Positions 40,339-50,584 are shown, counted from the stretch's first letter. The stretch is DNA of 64,000 bases from Paracoccus zeaxanthinifaciens ATCC 21588 (GCF_000420145.1 NZ_ATUJ01000005.1:173388-237387); one strand, 5' to 3'. Numbers and translations are program-made. Notes: a model not told the origin generated them from the sequence alone.

Positions 40339-41883
40339 CTAACCTTCGATGATCTGGACCTGCCAGGGCCGCAGCCCGCCTGCCTCGTCGTCGGACAGGT
40401 TGGCGCGGACCAGCAGGCTCTGCTCGGCATCGCTGCGGCGGAAGGACAGGATCGGCCCTTCGGATGCCATCTCGGTCATGTCGCCGTGGCGCAGCGCGCT
40501 GTGCTTGCGGCGCAGGCCGATGGCCCAGCGATAATGATGCAGGACCGACTGGGCGTCGGCCTCTTGCGCGACGGCGGTGCGCTGCAGATGGGTATGCGGC
40601 ACCGGCAGCCACGGCTTCGAGGTCGAGAAGCCGCCGTTCACGCCCATGTCCCAGACCATCGGGGTGCGGCAGCCGTCGCGGCCCTTGAACTCGGGCCAGA
40701 ACTCGATGCCATAGGGATCGCACAGATCCTCGAAGGCGATGTCGGCCTCGGGCAGGCCCAGTTCCTCGCCCTGGTACAGGCAGACCGAGCCGCGCAGGCA
40801 CATCAGCACCGTGCAATAGGCCTTGGCGGCCTGGTCGGTCAGGTTCCAGCGGCTGATATGGCGCACCACGTCGTGGTTCGACATGGCCCAGCAGGCCCAG
40901 CTGTTCGGCGCGACCTCGAGCATGCGCTCGAAGACCTGCACGATGCGGTCGGCGGGCAGATCGTCGCCCGACAGGAAGTCGAAGACATAGGACATCTGCA
41001 CGCGACCCGGCACGCCGGTATATTCCTCGAGCAGTTCCAGCCCGCGTTCGCTGTCGCCGATCTCGCCGACGACGACGGCACCCCAGGGGGCGATCGTCTC
41101 GCGGAAGCGTTCAAGGAAGGCCAGGTTCTCGGGCTGGGACTTCGAGAACCGGTGGCTCTGGTGGTTGTAGGGGTTCACGGCGGGCGCGGTATCGGCCTTG
41201 CGCAGTTCGGGCGCCAGCGGCGGGTTGTCGCGCAGCTGGGCGTCGTGGAAGTAGAAGTTGATCGTGTCCAGACGGAAGCCGTCCACGCCGCGATCCAGCC
41301 AGAACTTCGCCATGTCCAGCAGGGCGTCCTGCACTGCGGGGTTGTGGAAGTTCAGGTCGGGCTGCGACGACAGGAAGTTGTGCAGGAAATACTGCTCTCG
41401 CCGCGCATCCCACTGCCAGGCGCTGCCGCCGAAGATCGACAGCCAGTTGTTCGGCGCGGTCCCGTCGGGCTTCGGATCGGCCCAGACATACCAGTCGGAC
41501 TTGGGGTTGTCGCGGCTGGAGCGGCTTTCCTTGAACCATTCGTGCTGGTCCGAGGTATGCGACATCACCAGGTCGATCATCACCTTCAGGCCCAGTTCAT
41601 GGGCGCGTTCGATCAGCCAGTCGAAATCGTCCATCGACCCGAACAGCGGGTCGATGCCGCGGTAATCGCTGACATCGTATCCGAAATCCTTCATCGGGGA
41701 CGTGAAGAAGGGAGAGATCCAGACCGCGTCCACGCCCAGCGAGGCGACATAGGGAAGGCGCTGCGCGATCCCCGCAAGGTCGCCCACGCCGTCGCCGGTC
41801 GTGTCCTGGAAACTGCGCGGGTAGATCTGATAGATGATCCCGCCCTTCCACCAATCCGTCGTCTGTTCCGTCAAGTCATCCAC
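40339..41883 (-). CDS. aglA: Alpha-glucosidase (GH13) AglA
   Basis: AglA hydrolyses imported alpha-glucosides in the cytoplasm. The 514-residue GH13 enzyme starts TDWWKGGIIYQIYPRSFQDT and has the nucleophile Asp in GVDGFRLDTINFY, the acid Glu in AVVVGEIGDSERG and the third Asp in SNHDVVRHISRW. The start overlaps the end of aglG by eight bases. Substrates such as sucrose, trehalose or maltose are possible; the sequence does not decide. Confidence 0.93.
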   Translation of the reverse strand: MDDLTEQTTDWWKGGIIYQIYPRSFQDTTGDGVGDLAGIAQRLPYVASLGVDAVWISPFFTSPMKDFGYDVSDYRGIDPLFGSMDDFDWLIERAHELGLKVMIDLVMSHTSDQHEWFKESRSSRDNPKSDWYVWADPKPDGTAPNNWLSIFGGSAWQWDARREQYFLHNFLSSQPDLNFHNPAVQDALLDMAKFWLDRGVDGFRLDTINFYFHDAQLRDNPPLAPELRKADTAPAVNPYNHQSHRFSKSQPENLAFLERFRETIAPWGAVVVGEIGDSERGLELLEEYTGVPGRVQMSYVFDFLSGDDLPADRIVQVFERMLEVAPNSWACWAMSNHDVVRHISRWNLTDQAAKAYCTVLMCLRGSVCLYQGEELGLPEADIAFEDLCDPYGIEFWPEFKGRDGCRTPMVWDMGVNGGFSTSKPWLPVPHTHLQRTAVAQEADAQSVLHHYRWAIGLRRKHSALRHGDMTEMASEGPILSFRRSDAEQSLLVRANLSDDEAGGLRPWQVQIIEG

Positions 41884-43003
41884 CTTTCACGGAGCCGGCC
41901 AGCAATCCGCGGACCAGGTATTTCTGCATTGCGAAGAAGACCGCCAGCGGCACCGCGATCGAGATGAACGCGGATGTCGCCAGGATCTCCCATTCCCCCC
42001 CGCGAGAGCCCATCAGCTCTCGAAGAAGGCCGGTCATCACCAGCTGTTCGCGGGTGTTGCCCAGGAAGACGGTGGCCACCAGAAGATCGTTCCAGACCCA
42101 CAGGAACTGGAAGATCGCGAAGCTGGCCAGTGCCGGGAACGACAGGGGCAGGATGATGCGGCGGAAGATCTGGAAATCCGTCGCCCCGTCCACGCGCGCG
42201 GATTCGATGATCTCGCGCGGCAGGCCCACCATGTAGTTGCGAAGAAGATAGACCGCCAGCGGCAGGCCGAAGCCGGTATGCGCCAGCCAGATCCCAAGGT
42301 ATCCCTTGCCGATGCCCATCTCGTTGTGCATCCGCAGAAGCGGGATCAGCGCGACCTGCAGCGGCACGACCAGAAGGCCGACCACCGCCGCCGTCAGCAG
42401 CGCGCGGCCCGGAAACTGCATCCATGCCAGCGCATAGGCCGCGAAGGCCGCGATCATGATCGGGATCACCGTCGCCGGGATCGTGACCGTCATGGTGTTC
42501 ATGAAGGCCCGCCCCAGTCCCGTGGCCGACAGCACGCGGGAATAGTTGTCGGTCGTGAAGCTGGGCGGCGAGGAGGTGGTGACGAAGATCCGCTCTCCTC
42601 GGCGCATGTCGAACTCCGTGTCCGACACCATGCGATAGCTGCCGTCATCGGCCACGGTGATGTCGATACCTTCGTCGATCTCGACCGTGTCGCCGGGCGC
42701 ATGGGCACCCGGTTCGCGGGCGCTGGTGCCCCAGGCGACCAGTTGTTCGCCATCCGCGGTGACGCTGCCCTCGATCACCCAGACGCCGTCCTGCAGGGCA
42801 CCCTCGGTGCCCGAGCGCACGAAGCCGGTCTGCTCGGATCCCGAGAAGCTCTGCCACCAGCCCGATTGCGCGATCTGGTCGCGGTCGCGGAACGAGGACA
42901 CGAACAGGCCGAGCGTCGGGATCGTCCACAGCAGCACCAGGAGGAACGCCGCGATGTTCACCGCCCAGCCGAGCGAGGATTTCTGTCCGGCCATCCCCTC
43001 CAT
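41876..43003 (-). CDS. aglG: Alpha-glucoside ABC transporter permease AglG
   Basis: This inner membrane permease of the MalG type has 375 residues. An N-terminal membrane segment (NIAAFLLVLLWTIPTLGLFV) is followed by a large periplasmic insert of about 120 residues that is usual in AglG. The C-terminal transmembrane domain carries the EAA loop IIESARVDGATDFQIFRRII, which contacts AglK. It overlaps aglF by one base and aglA by eight. Confidence 0.92.
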   Translation of the reverse strand: MEGMAGQKSSLGWAVNIAAFLLVLLWTIPTLGLFVSSFRDRDQIAQSGWWQSFSGSEQTGFVRSGTEGALQDGVWVIEGSVTADGEQLVAWGTSAREPGAHAPGDTVEIDEGIDITVADDGSYRMVSDTEFDMRRGERIFVTTSSPPSFTTDNYSRVLSATGLGRAFMNTMTVTIPATVIPIMIAAFAAYALAWMQFPGRALLTAAVVGLLVVPLQVALIPLLRMHNEMGIGKGYLGIWLAHTGFGLPLAVYLLRNYMVGLPREIIESARVDGATDFQIFRRIILPLSFPALASFAIFQFLWVWNDLLVATVFLGNTREQLVMTGLLRELMGSRGGEWEILATSAFISIAVPLAVFFAMQKYLVRGLLAGSVKGG

Positions 43004-43998
43004 CAGCGGACCTCCTTGCGGGCGTTCCAGATGTTCCAGACCATGATCGGCGTCACGAGGATCATCAGCACGATGGCGATGGCCGAGCCGCGCCCGTAAT
43101 CGGGCGTGCCGCGGAACATCCAGTCATACATCAGGTTGGCCAGCACCTGCGTGCCCCATTGCCCGTTGGTCATCACGAAGACGATGTCGAAGACCTTCAG
43201 CACGACGATGGTGATGGTGGTCCAGACCACCGCGATGGTGCCCATGATCTGCGGCACCTTGATCTTGAAGAACACCTGCAGGGGCGATGCGCCGTCCAGG
43301 ATGGCGGCCTCGACGGTTTCCTCGGGGATGCCGCGCAGGGCGGCCGACAGGATGACCATGGCAAAGCCGGTCTGGATCCAGACCAGCACGATCATCAGGA
43401 AGAAGTTGTTCCAGAAGGGCAGGCTCAGCCAGATCTGCGGCTCGGCGCCCATCTGCGTGACGATCCAGTTCAGAAGGCCGATCTGGGCCTCGCCCGAGGC
43501 GCGGTATTCGTAGATGAACTTCCAGATGACGCCCGCGCCGACGAAGCTGATCGCCATGGGCATGAAGATCAGCGACTTGCCGATATTGCCCCAGCGGATG
43601 CGGTCGGTCAGCTGCGCCGCCAGCAGGCCGAACGCCGTGGAGGCCGCGGGCACGAACAGCAGCCACAGCATGTTGTTCAGCATGGATTCGCGGAACTTGC
43701 CGTCGCTGAGCAGCCAGGCATAGTTGTCGGCCCCCACGAAGCGCGTGCCGTTGGAATTGAACAGCGACCGCCACAGGCTGTCGAAGACCGGATAGACCAG
43801 GTACATCCCCAGAAAGACGATCGCGGGCCCCAGGAACAGCCATGGCCTGATCTGGTTGGCGCGGCGGATGTTGTCCCCCGCATTCGGCCCCTTGGCCGGA
43901 AGGATCCTGTCGAGGACCCAGTTCGAGCCCCAGAACCACGCCACGCATCCGAAGACGCCGATGGCGATGGTGCTGATGGCCAGCCAGAACAGTTCCAT
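43003..43998 (-). CDS. aglF: Alpha-glucoside ABC transporter permease AglF
   Basis: This is the MalF-type permease partner of AglG. The 331-residue protein begins with a membrane segment (LFWLAISTIAIGVFGCVAWF), followed by a second at WLFLGPAIVFLGMYLVYPVF. The EAA loop GIPEETVEAAILDGASPLQV is clear. It lies between aglE and aglG in the standard order. Confidence 0.92.
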   Translation of the reverse strand: MELFWLAISTIAIGVFGCVAWFWGSNWVLDRILPAKGPNAGDNIRRANQIRPWLFLGPAIVFLGMYLVYPVFDSLWRSLFNSNGTRFVGADNYAWLLSDGKFRESMLNNMLWLLFVPAASTAFGLLAAQLTDRIRWGNIGKSLIFMPMAISFVGAGVIWKFIYEYRASGEAQIGLLNWIVTQMGAEPQIWLSLPFWNNFFLMIVLVWIQTGFAMVILSAALRGIPEETVEAAILDGASPLQVFFKIKVPQIMGTIAVVWTTITIVVLKVFDIVFVMTNGQWGTQVLANLMYDWMFRGTPDYGRGSAIAIVLMILVTPIMVWNIWNARKEVR

Positions 43999-44065
43999 GT
44001 CGTCCTACCCCCTGCGGTATCGCGTCGGGCATGGCGCGATCGCCATGCCCCGTTTCAAGGCCGGA

Positions 44066-45421
44066 TCAGTCCAGCGAGGCCCAGGTCTCCTGGATGCGGT
44101 CGGCAACGTCCTGCGCGGAATCGCCGCCGACGAAATCGACCATGCCGGTCCAGAAGGCTCCCGCGCCGATGGCGCCCGGCATCAGGTCCGACCCGTCGAA
44201 GCGGAAGACCGTCGCATCCAGCAGGATCTGGCCCATGCGCTTCAGCGTCTCGTCGCCATAGGCGTCGGGATTGGCGCCCGAATGCGGCGTGACGAAGCCC
44301 TTCTGCGCCATCCAGATCTCGTGTGCGGCGGGGGTCTTCAGGAACTCGACGAAGGCCATGGCGGCGGGGTTGTCGCTCATGACGGCGAACATGGTGCCGC
44401 CGCCCAGCACGGGCTGGCCGAACTCGCCCGATTCGGGGGCGGGCATGTAGAAGAAGTCCGCATCCTCGCCGATCATCGTGCCCTCGGGGAAGAAGGTCGG
44501 GATGAAGCTGGCCTGGCGGTGCATGTAGCAGCCCGGAGGGCTGTCGAAGAGACCGGCGGGGCTCTCGCGGAAATCGGTCACCGGAACGGCACCCACGCCG
44601 CCCGCGACGAAGTCCTCGTTCTTGGCGAACCAGCCGAATTCCTCGATGGCGGCGACGACCTTGGGATCGTTGAACGGCATCCCGTTCGTGGTCCAGGCGT
44701 CGTAATCCTCGGGGGTGGCGGTGCGCAGCATCAGGTCCTCGACCCAGTCGGTCGCGGGCCAGCCGGTCGCGCCGCCCGATCCCAGGCCGATGCACCACGG
44801 CGTCTCGCCATCCTCGACCATCTGCTCGGTCAGGGCCTTCAGATCCTCGTAGGTCTCGGGCACGTCATAGCCGAAATCCTCGAAATTCTCGGGGACGTAC
44901 CAGACCAGCGACTTCACGTCGGCCTTGTAGGGGAAGGCGAACAGCTGCTCGGTCCCGTCCTGCCCGGCATAGGTGCCAAGCTTCGCCCAGCTTTCGCCGG
45001 CGGCATAATTGTCGACCAGCCACTGGCGGGTCTCGTCGCCCAGCGGCTGGAGATAGCCGCGCTTGGCCAGGTCCGACGCAAGCCCCGGCTGCGGGAAGAC
45101 GGCGACATCGGGCGGCGAGCCTGCCTCGCTGTCGATCACGATCTGCTGCTCGAAGCTGTCGGACCCGGAATAGCTGGCATTCGCGCCGGTGGCCTCGTTG
45201 AAATAGGCGATGACCGAGCTGAACAGCTCCTGGTCGCCGCCCAGCCAGGGGCCGAGGATGTCGAAGCTTTCCCCCTCGAGGCCGGTATGCGCGGCCTTGA
45301 ACTCCTCGAGGCTGGCCCAGTCGATGCGGTCGTCGCTGCCCGGCTCGATCACCAGCTGCGCCTGCGCGGTTCCCGCCAGCAGCGCCATGGCTGCCGCGGT
45401 CGTCATGATCTTCTGTTTCAA
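44066..45421 (-). CDS. aglE: Alpha-glucoside periplasmic binding protein AglE
   Basis: AglE is the solute-binding protein of the importer. The 451-residue precursor starts at a TTG five bases after a strong AGGGAGG ribosome site, giving the signal peptide KQKIMTTAAAMALLAGTAQA; the ATG four codons on would lose the positive charges. The mature part has the extracellular binding protein type 1 pattern (VIAYFNEATGANASYSGSDS). It heads the agl operon; palindromes upstream may be repressor sites. Confidence 0.92.
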   Translation of the reverse strand: MKQKIMTTAAAMALLAGTAQAQLVIEPGSDDRIDWASLEEFKAAHTGLEGESFDILGPWLGGDQELFSSVIAYFNEATGANASYSGSDSFEQQIVIDSEAGSPPDVAVFPQPGLASDLAKRGYLQPLGDETRQWLVDNYAAGESWAKLGTYAGQDGTEQLFAFPYKADVKSLVWYVPENFEDFGYDVPETYEDLKALTEQMVEDGETPWCIGLGSGGATGWPATDWVEDLMLRTATPEDYDAWTTNGMPFNDPKVVAAIEEFGWFAKNEDFVAGGVGAVPVTDFRESPAGLFDSPPGCYMHRQASFIPTFFPEGTMIGEDADFFYMPAPESGEFGQPVLGGGTMFAVMSDNPAAMAFVEFLKTPAAHEIWMAQKGFVTPHSGANPDAYGDETLKRMGQILLDATVFRFDGSDLMPGAIGAGAFWTGMVDFVGGDSAQDVADRIQETWASLD

Positions 45422-45506
45422 CTCGTCCTCCCTGACTGTCGATGCCGCCCCTTGCCGGGCGGGTATTGGGGCGAAGCTTCGGGCAGAACAGGTCGGAATG
45501 TCAAAC

Positions 45507-45518
45507 GCTTCCGGAAGC
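45507..45518. promoter_or_regulatory. Operator-like palindrome A upstream of aglE
   Basis: GCTTCCGGAAGC is a perfect 12-bp palindrome with a central CG, 86 bases before the aglE start. LacI-family operators, the class used by AglR, have this form. The site is visible; its function is inferred. Confidence 0.4.
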
Positions 45519-45638
45519 TGCCGGACCCGTGCAGCGCGGGCGATTCCTGCACCCGTTCCGGCGATTCCAGCGATTTCCGGATCGTCCTGCCAGAAGCATG
45601 CTGCAGGCTGCGGGCGGCGACGTTGCGGCATTCCGCCC

Positions 45639-45657
45639 AAGCGTTTCGAAACCGCTT
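45639..45657. promoter_or_regulatory. Operator-like palindrome B upstream of aglE
   Basis: AAGCGTTTCGAAACCGCTT is an odd-centred dyad matching at seven of nine pairs, about 220 bases before aglE. Its CGCTT arm resembles the CGCTTCC at palindrome A. It may be a second LacI-type site. Confidence 0.35.
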
Positions 45658-46013
45658 TCGATACGGTTCCCCGAAGGCCATGCCGGTTCGTCCATCGCGC
45701 ACCCCCTGCCATCGCGGGACCACCGGCCCCAGGCCTTCATTCAGCCCGCGCACATGCCTCGCGTCAAGCGTGCATCGCGGCGCGCTTCACGGGATTTTGT
45801 ACGACCCTCTTGATTTTGGATTTCAGGTGCCTAAGCTGGCCTTCCATCGACGCCCCCAAGGGGGATGCACGATGACGGAACACCGCCCGGGGGCGATGGA
45901 GGGCGCCCACGGACGGTTCACGCGCAGGCCGATCGCATCGGCATGACCGATCCGCTGAGCGGCCTGCGCGCTTATTCCACAAGCTTGTTACATCGGTAAG
46001 ACGAGAGACGGTT

Positions 46014-47552
46014 TCAGCCGGCCAGGGCCAGCCCGATTCCCGTGCCCGCGGCCAGGGCCAGCACGGTCACCAGCCAGATCGGCAGCGCCGGGCGGGGCGC
46101 CACGACCGTCAGGCGGGCCTCTTCGGGGTGGGCGCGTTCCCACAGGGCCTGTTCGACCATGCGCGGCAACAGCGGGCCGAAGCGGGCGACGGTCTGCGCG
46201 ACCTCGCCCAAATCATGGGCCACGGCCTTGGGACCGATGCTTTTCTTGATGTAATCCGACACGACCGGCTTGGCGGCATCCCAGATGTTCAGCTGCGGGT
46301 CCAGCGACCGGGCGACACCCTCGACCACGACCATGGTGCGCTGCAGCAGGATCAGCTCGGTCCGGGTGGGCATGCCGAAACGCTCGGTCACCTCGAACAG
46401 ATAGGACAGCAGATTCGCCATGCTGATGCGGCTGGCATCGGCGCCGAAGATCGGCTCTCCCACGGCGCGAAGGGCGCGGGCGAATGCGGCCTCGTCGCGG
46501 TCGCGGGGGACGTAACCGGCTTCGAAATGCACGCGCGCCACGCGGCGATAGTCGCGCTGGATGAAGCCGTAGAGGATCTGGGCATAGACGCGGCGGGTAT
46601 ATTCGTCGATCTCGCCCATGATCCCGAAGTCATAGGCGATCACGTCGCCATTCGCCGCAACCTTGAGGTTGCCGTGATGCATGTCGGCATGGAAGAAACC
46701 GTCGCGCAGGGCGTGGGACAGGAACAGCTGGATGACCCGGCGCGCGATGTCGGTGACATCGTGGCCCGCGGCGATCAGCGCGTCGCGGTCGCCCATGGGC
46801 AGACCCTCGGCCCAGTCCGCGCTCATGACCCGGCGGGCGGACAGGCCCCAGTCGGGGCGCGGCACCTGGAAGCCCGCATCCTCGGTCGTGTTCTCGGCGA
46901 ATTCGGATGCGGCGGCGGCTTCCAGCCGCAGGTCCTGTTCGGCGGTGACGGTCTGTTCGAAATGGCGCACCACGTCGCGCGGGCGCAACCTGCGCGACGA
47001 CGGGGCGATGATCTCGATCATGCGGGCGCCGAAATGGAAGGCGTCGATGTCGCGCTTGAAGGCGGGGCCGATGCCGGGGCGGACGACCTTGACGGCGACC
47101 TCGCGGCCGGTTTCGCGGATGCGGGCACGGTGCACCTGCGCGATGGAGGCCGCGGCCACGGGCTCGGAAAACTCGCTGAACAGTTCGTCCACGGGGGCGC
47201 GCAGCTCGGCCTCGATGACCTTGCGGGCGGTGGCGGTGTCGAAGGGCGGCAGGCGGTCCTGCAGCATCCGCAGCTGGCCGGCCAGTTCGGGCCCCACGAC
47301 ATCGGCGCGCGTGGACAGGATCTGGCCGAACTTGATGTAGGCCGGACCAAGCGCGGTGATCGCCCGCGTGATCGGCGGCAGGTTCGGATCGCCCTTGTAG
47401 CCCAGCCAGCGGAAGGGCCAGCCCATGACACGCGCCGCCATGCGCAGCCGGATCGGTGCATCGACCGCGTCCAGCACGGCGGCCATCGCGCCGGTCCGTT
47501 CGAAGGTCGCGCCCGTGCGGATCAGCCGCAGGATGTTCAGGGGGCCGCGCAT
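46014..47552 (-). CDS. ubiB: Ubiquinone biosynthesis regulatory protein kinase-like UbiB
   Basis: UbiB is an atypical ABC1/ADCK kinase-like ATPase needed for ubiquinone synthesis. The 512-residue protein has the family KxGQ motif (YIKFGQILSTRADVVGPEL), AVKVVRPGI with the conserved Lys, a DFG triad (AYDFGIMGEID) and a C-terminal membrane segment (PIWLVTVLALAAGTGIGLAL). The start at MRGPLNILRL is four bases after the ubiE stop, so the two are co-translated. Confidence 0.94.
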   Translation of the reverse strand: MRGPLNILRLIRTGATFERTGAMAAVLDAVDAPIRLRMAARVMGWPFRWLGYKGDPNLPPITRAITALGPAYIKFGQILSTRADVVGPELAGQLRMLQDRLPPFDTATARKVIEAELRAPVDELFSEFSEPVAAASIAQVHRARIRETGREVAVKVVRPGIGPAFKRDIDAFHFGARMIEIIAPSSRRLRPRDVVRHFEQTVTAEQDLRLEAAAASEFAENTTEDAGFQVPRPDWGLSARRVMSADWAEGLPMGDRDALIAAGHDVTDIARRVIQLFLSHALRDGFFHADMHHGNLKVAANGDVIAYDFGIMGEIDEYTRRVYAQILYGFIQRDYRRVARVHFEAGYVPRDRDEAAFARALRAVGEPIFGADASRISMANLLSYLFEVTERFGMPTRTELILLQRTMVVVEGVARSLDPQLNIWDAAKPVVSDYIKKSIGPKAVAHDLGEVAQTVARFGPLLPRMVEQALWERAHPEEARLTVVAPRPALPIWLVTVLALAAGTGIGLALAG

Positions 47553-47556
47553 GGGC

Positions 47557-48303
47557 TCAGATCTTCCAGCCCGAATGCAGCGCGGCGATGCCCATCGACA
47601 GGTTGCGATACTGGACCCGACCGAAGCCCGCATCGCCGATCATCCGCGCGAAGGTCTCCTGGTCGGGGAACTTGCGGATCGATTCGACCAGGTACTGATA
47701 GCTGTCGCGATCGCCCGTCACCGCCTGCCCCATCGCGGGGATCACGTTGAAGCTGTAGCGGTCATAGGCCCATTGCGCGGCGGGCACCGGGATCTGGTTG
47801 AATTCCAGCACGACGATCCGCCCGCCGGGGCGCAGGACGCGGTATGCCTCGGCCAGCGCGTCGGGGATGCGGGTGACGTTGCGGATGCCGAAGCTGATCG
47901 TGTAGCGGTCGAAGCTGTTGTCGGCGAAGGGCAGCTTCATCGCGTCGCCGGTGACCCAGGCCAGCCGGTCGGCGCGCTCGACGGCCTCGGCGCGCTTCTG
48001 ACCCTCGACCAGCATGGATTCGGTCATGTCGCAGACGGTGACGCGCGCGCCGGGCGCACGTTCCAGGAAGCGGAAGGCCACGTCGCCCGTGCCGCCCGCC
48101 ACGTCCAGCAGGTGCTGCCCGTCGCGGGGCGCAAGCCAGTCCATCAGCGCGGTCTTCCACAGGCGGTGGATGCCCGCGCTCATCAGGTCGTTCATCAGGT
48201 CATAGCGGGACGCCACGCTGGAGAAGACGCCGTGGACCATGCCCGCCTTCGCGTCCTCGTCGACCGTCTGGAAACCGAAATGTGTCTGCTTGCCGTGTGT
48301 CAT
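47557..48303 (-). CDS. ubiE: Ubiquinone/menaquinone C-methyltransferase UbiE
   Basis: UbiE carries out the SAM-dependent C-methylation in ubiquinone synthesis. The 248-residue protein includes the UbiE signature [17 protein letters not shown], the SAM motif [17 protein letters not shown] and [20 protein letters not shown]. The start [14 protein letters not shown] is conserved among homologues; 19 codons upstream are open but not family-like. It is divergent from mutM with a 76-bp gap. Confidence 0.95.
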   Translation of the reverse strand: MTHGKQTHFGFQTVDEDAKAGMVHGVFSSVASRYDLMNDLMSAGIHRLWKTALMDWLAPRDGQHLLDVAGGTGDVAFRFLERAPGARVTVCDMTESMLVEGQKRAEAVERADRLAWVTGDAMKLPFADNSFDRYTISFGIRNVTRIPDALAEAYRVLRPGGRIVVLEFNQIPVPAAQWAYDRYSFNVIPAMGQAVTGDRDSYQYLVESIRKFPDQETFARMIGDAGFGRVQYRNLSMGIAALHSGWKI

Positions 48304-48379
48304 GCCGCTTGCCGTTTGTCCGTTCAGACGCCAGATAATCCCGGCCCGCCGCGGGCACAATGCGACGAAAGGGAATGGA

Positions 48380-49225
48380 TTGCCAGAACTGCCGGAAGTC
48401 GAAACCGTCAGGCGCGGCCTTCAGCCGCACATGGAGGGGCTGCGCATCGCGGATGCCGATATCCGCCGCCCGGACCTGCGCTGGCCGCTGCCGCCCGACC
48501 TGCGGCAGGTGATGACGGGCGCGCGCGTCACGGGCCTGCGGCGCCGGTCGAAATACCTGCTGACCGACATCGGCGACCGGGGCACCGTCCTGTGGCACCT
48601 GGGCATGTCCGGCCGCATGCTGATCGAGGGCGCCAGCCAGGGCGAGTTCCACCGCGACCCCGCCGTCTATGCCCGCCACGATCACGTGGTCCTGCGAATG
48701 GAGACGGGGACGACCATCACCTTCAACGACGCGCGGCGCTTCGGCATGGTGGACCTGATCCGTCCGGGCCAGAGCCACCCGCTGCTGGACCATTTGGGCC
48801 CCGAGCCGCTGGATCCGGGCTTCACCGCCGACCACCTGGCCGCGGCCTTCGCGGGGCGGCGCGTGCCGGTCAAGCAGGCGCTGCTGGATCAGCGCATCGT
48901 GGCGGGGCTGGGCAACATCTATGTCAGCGAATCGCTGTTCCGGGCGGGGATCGACCCGCGCCGCGCGGCGGGCCGGATCGGGCGGGCGCGCATCGCCGAT
49001 CTTGTCGGACATGTGCGCGACGTGCTGGCCGACGCGATCGAGGCCGGGGGATCGTCCCTGCGCGACCACCGCCAGGCCACCGGAGAGCTGGGCTATTTCC
49101 AGCACAGCTTCCGCGTCTATGACCGCGAGGGACAGCCCTGCCTGCGCGCAGGCTGCGCGGGAACCGTGCGCCGGATCGTGCAATCGGGCCGGTCCAGCTT
49201 CTGGTGCGCGTCCTGCCAGCGCTGA
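48380..49225 (+). CDS. mutM: Formamidopyrimidine-DNA glycosylase
   Basis: MutM removes 8-oxoguanine and related lesions and nicks the strand. The 281-residue protein starts [19 protein letters not shown]; Pro2 is the catalytic nucleophile. This forces the start to the TTG at 48380, with GAAAGGGA as ribosome site. The C-terminal zinc finger is complete (CLRAGC, then CASC). It lies in the conserved ubiE / mutM / enoyl-CoA hydratase / rpsT / dnaA neighbourhood. Confidence 0.96.
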   Translation: MPELPEVETVRRGLQPHMEGLRIADADIRRPDLRWPLPPDLRQVMTGARVTGLRRRSKYLLTDIGDRGTVLWHLGMSGRMLIEGASQGEFHRDPAVYARHDHVVLRMETGTTITFNDARRFGMVDLIRPGQSHPLLDHLGPEPLDPGFTADHLAAAFAGRRVPVKQALLDQRIVAGLGNIYVSESLFRAGIDPRRAAGRIGRARIADLVGHVRDVLADAIEAGGSSLRDHRQATGELGYFQHSFRVYDREGQPCLRAGCAGTVRRIVQSGRSSFWCASCQR

Positions 49226-49298
49226 ACGCTTGGATTTCCGCGCCAAGTGCTGCTAGGACTCGCACGCAGTGCAAAACGGCAAGGGGTCCAAAGGCACC

Positions 49299-50075
49299 AT
49301 GGCTTACGAAACCATCATCGTGGAGATCGAGGACGAGATCGCCCTGATCCGGCTGAACCGTCCCGAGGCGCTGAACGCGCTGAACGCCACGCTTCTGGAA
49401 GAGCTGTCCTCGGCCCTGACCGAGGCCGACCGCAACGACAAGGTGCGCTGCATCGTCCTGACCGGCAGCGAGAAGGCATTCGCCGCAGGCGCCGACATCA
49501 AGGAGATGTCCGACAAGAGCTTCGTCGATGTCAGCGACGAGGACCTGTTCGGCGCGCAGATCGAACAGATCACCCGCGTCCGCAAGCCGCTGATCGCGGC
49601 GGTCAGCGGCTATGCCCTGGGCGGCGGCTGCGAGCTGGCGATGGTCTGCGACTTCATCATCTGCGCCGAGAACGCCAAGTTCGGCCAGCCCGAGATCAAC
49701 CTGGGCGTCTGCGCCGGCATCGGCGGCACGCAGCGCCTGACCCGCTTCGTGGGCAAGGCCAAGGCCATGGACATGAACCTGACCGGTCGCTTCATGGATG
49801 CGGCCGAGGCCGAGCGTTCGGGCCTGGTCAGCCGGGTCGTCCCGACCCCCAAGCTGATCTCCGAGGCGATGACCGCCGCGCGCAAGATCGCCGAGAAGTC
49901 GATGATCGCCGCCCGCACCGTCAAGGAATCGGTCAACCGCTCCTACGAGACGACGCTGCAGGAGGGCCTGCTGTTCGAGCGTCGCGCCTTCCATTCGCTG
50001 TTCGCCACCGAAGACCAGAAGGAAGGCATGGCCGCGTTCCTCGAAAAAAGAGAGCCTCAGTTCCGCGATCGCTGA
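49299..50075 (+). CDS. Enoyl-CoA hydratase
   Basis: This crotonase-fold enzyme hydrates trans-2-enoyl-CoA in fatty acid oxidation. The 258-residue protein has both catalytic glutamates, in [16 protein letters not shown] and [20 protein letters not shown], and the oxyanion segment [31 protein letters not shown] is the conserved N-terminus; the frame is open ten codons earlier. Its place next to rpsT-dnaA is typical of Rhodobacteraceae. Confidence 0.93.
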   Translation: MAYETIIVEIEDEIALIRLNRPEALNALNATLLEELSSALTEADRNDKVRCIVLTGSEKAFAAGADIKEMSDKSFVDVSDEDLFGAQIEQITRVRKPLIAAVSGYALGGGCELAMVCDFIICAENAKFGQPEINLGVCAGIGGTQRLTRFVGKAKAMDMNLTGRFMDAAEAERSGLVSRVVPTPKLISEAMTAARKIAEKSMIAARTVKESVNRSYETTLQEGLLFERRAFHSLFATEDQKEGMAAFLEKREPQFRDR

Positions 50076-50229
50076 TCGGGGCTTTCCTTCCGGGCCGCTT
50101 TGTCCTATAGGCCCTGTCCTACATGCGCGTGGGCCCGCTTAAGGCAAGAATCAGGACGGCTTTTCCGAAAGCCGTTGCCTTGGGTCTTTTGCGCGACGAA
50201 ACGCAACAGACCCGTAAGGAGCCACCACA

Positions 50230-50496
50230 ATGGCCAATACCGCCCAGTCCAAGAAGCGCGCCCGCCAGGTCGAGCGTCGCACCGACGTCAACAAGGCACG
50301 CCGCTCGCGCATCCGCACCTTCCTGCGCAAGGTCGAAGAAGGCATCGCCTCGGGCAATGCCGAGACCGCACGCGCAGCCCTGCTGAGCGCCGAATCCGAG
50401 CTGATGCGCGGCGTCACGAAGGGCGTCGTCCACAAGAACACCGCTGCCCGCAAGATCTCGCGCCTGGCAGCGCGCGTGAAGGCGATCAACGCCTGA
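50230..50496 (+). CDS. rpsT: 30S ribosomal protein S20
   Basis: The 88-residue basic protein starts [19 protein letters not shown] and has the family end [21 protein letters not shown]20 binds 16S rRNA early in 30S assembly. The AAGGAGCC ribosome site is strong. Two hairpins follow the stop. Confidence 0.97.
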   Translation: MANTAQSKKRARQVERRTDVNKARRSRIRTFLRKVEEGIASGNAETARAALLSAESELMRGVTKGVVHKNTAARKISRLAARVKAINA

Positions 50497-50502
50497 TCGC
50501 GA

Positions 50503-50520
50503 CCGCCGTTTCAACGGCGG
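50503..50520 (+). terminator. First hairpin after rpsT
   Basis: CCGCCGT and ACGGCGG pair perfectly around TTCA seven bases after the stop. There is no T-tract, so it is either a weak terminator or a 3' stabiliser. Confidence 0.5.
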
Positions 50521-50553
50521 ATTCCAAGCCGATTCTACCGGAAACGGATAAGA

Positions 50554-50584
50554 GGGGTGCATGCGTTTCGCATGTGCCCCTTTT
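50554..50584 (+). terminator. Intrinsic terminator after rpsT
   Basis: GGGGTGCATGCG and CGCATGTGCCCC form a 12-bp stem (two GT pairs) around TTT, followed directly by TTTT. It should end rpsT transcription before the dnaA promoter region. Confidence 0.85.

Larger units (their letters stand above)
45422..46013. other. 592-bp gap between aglE and ubiB
   Basis: No convincing gene was found on either strand; the short frames here are Arg-rich and lack ribosome sites. The right part is the downstream end of ubiB. The left part is the aglE leader, with two operator-like palindromes listed separately. The regulator gene aglR, commonly upstream of aglE in rhizobia, is absent. Confidence 0.6.

Noticed and set aside
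45764..45982. 72-codon minus-strand frame between aglE and ubiB
   Set aside because: Arg-rich, no ribosome site, no motif; typical random frame.
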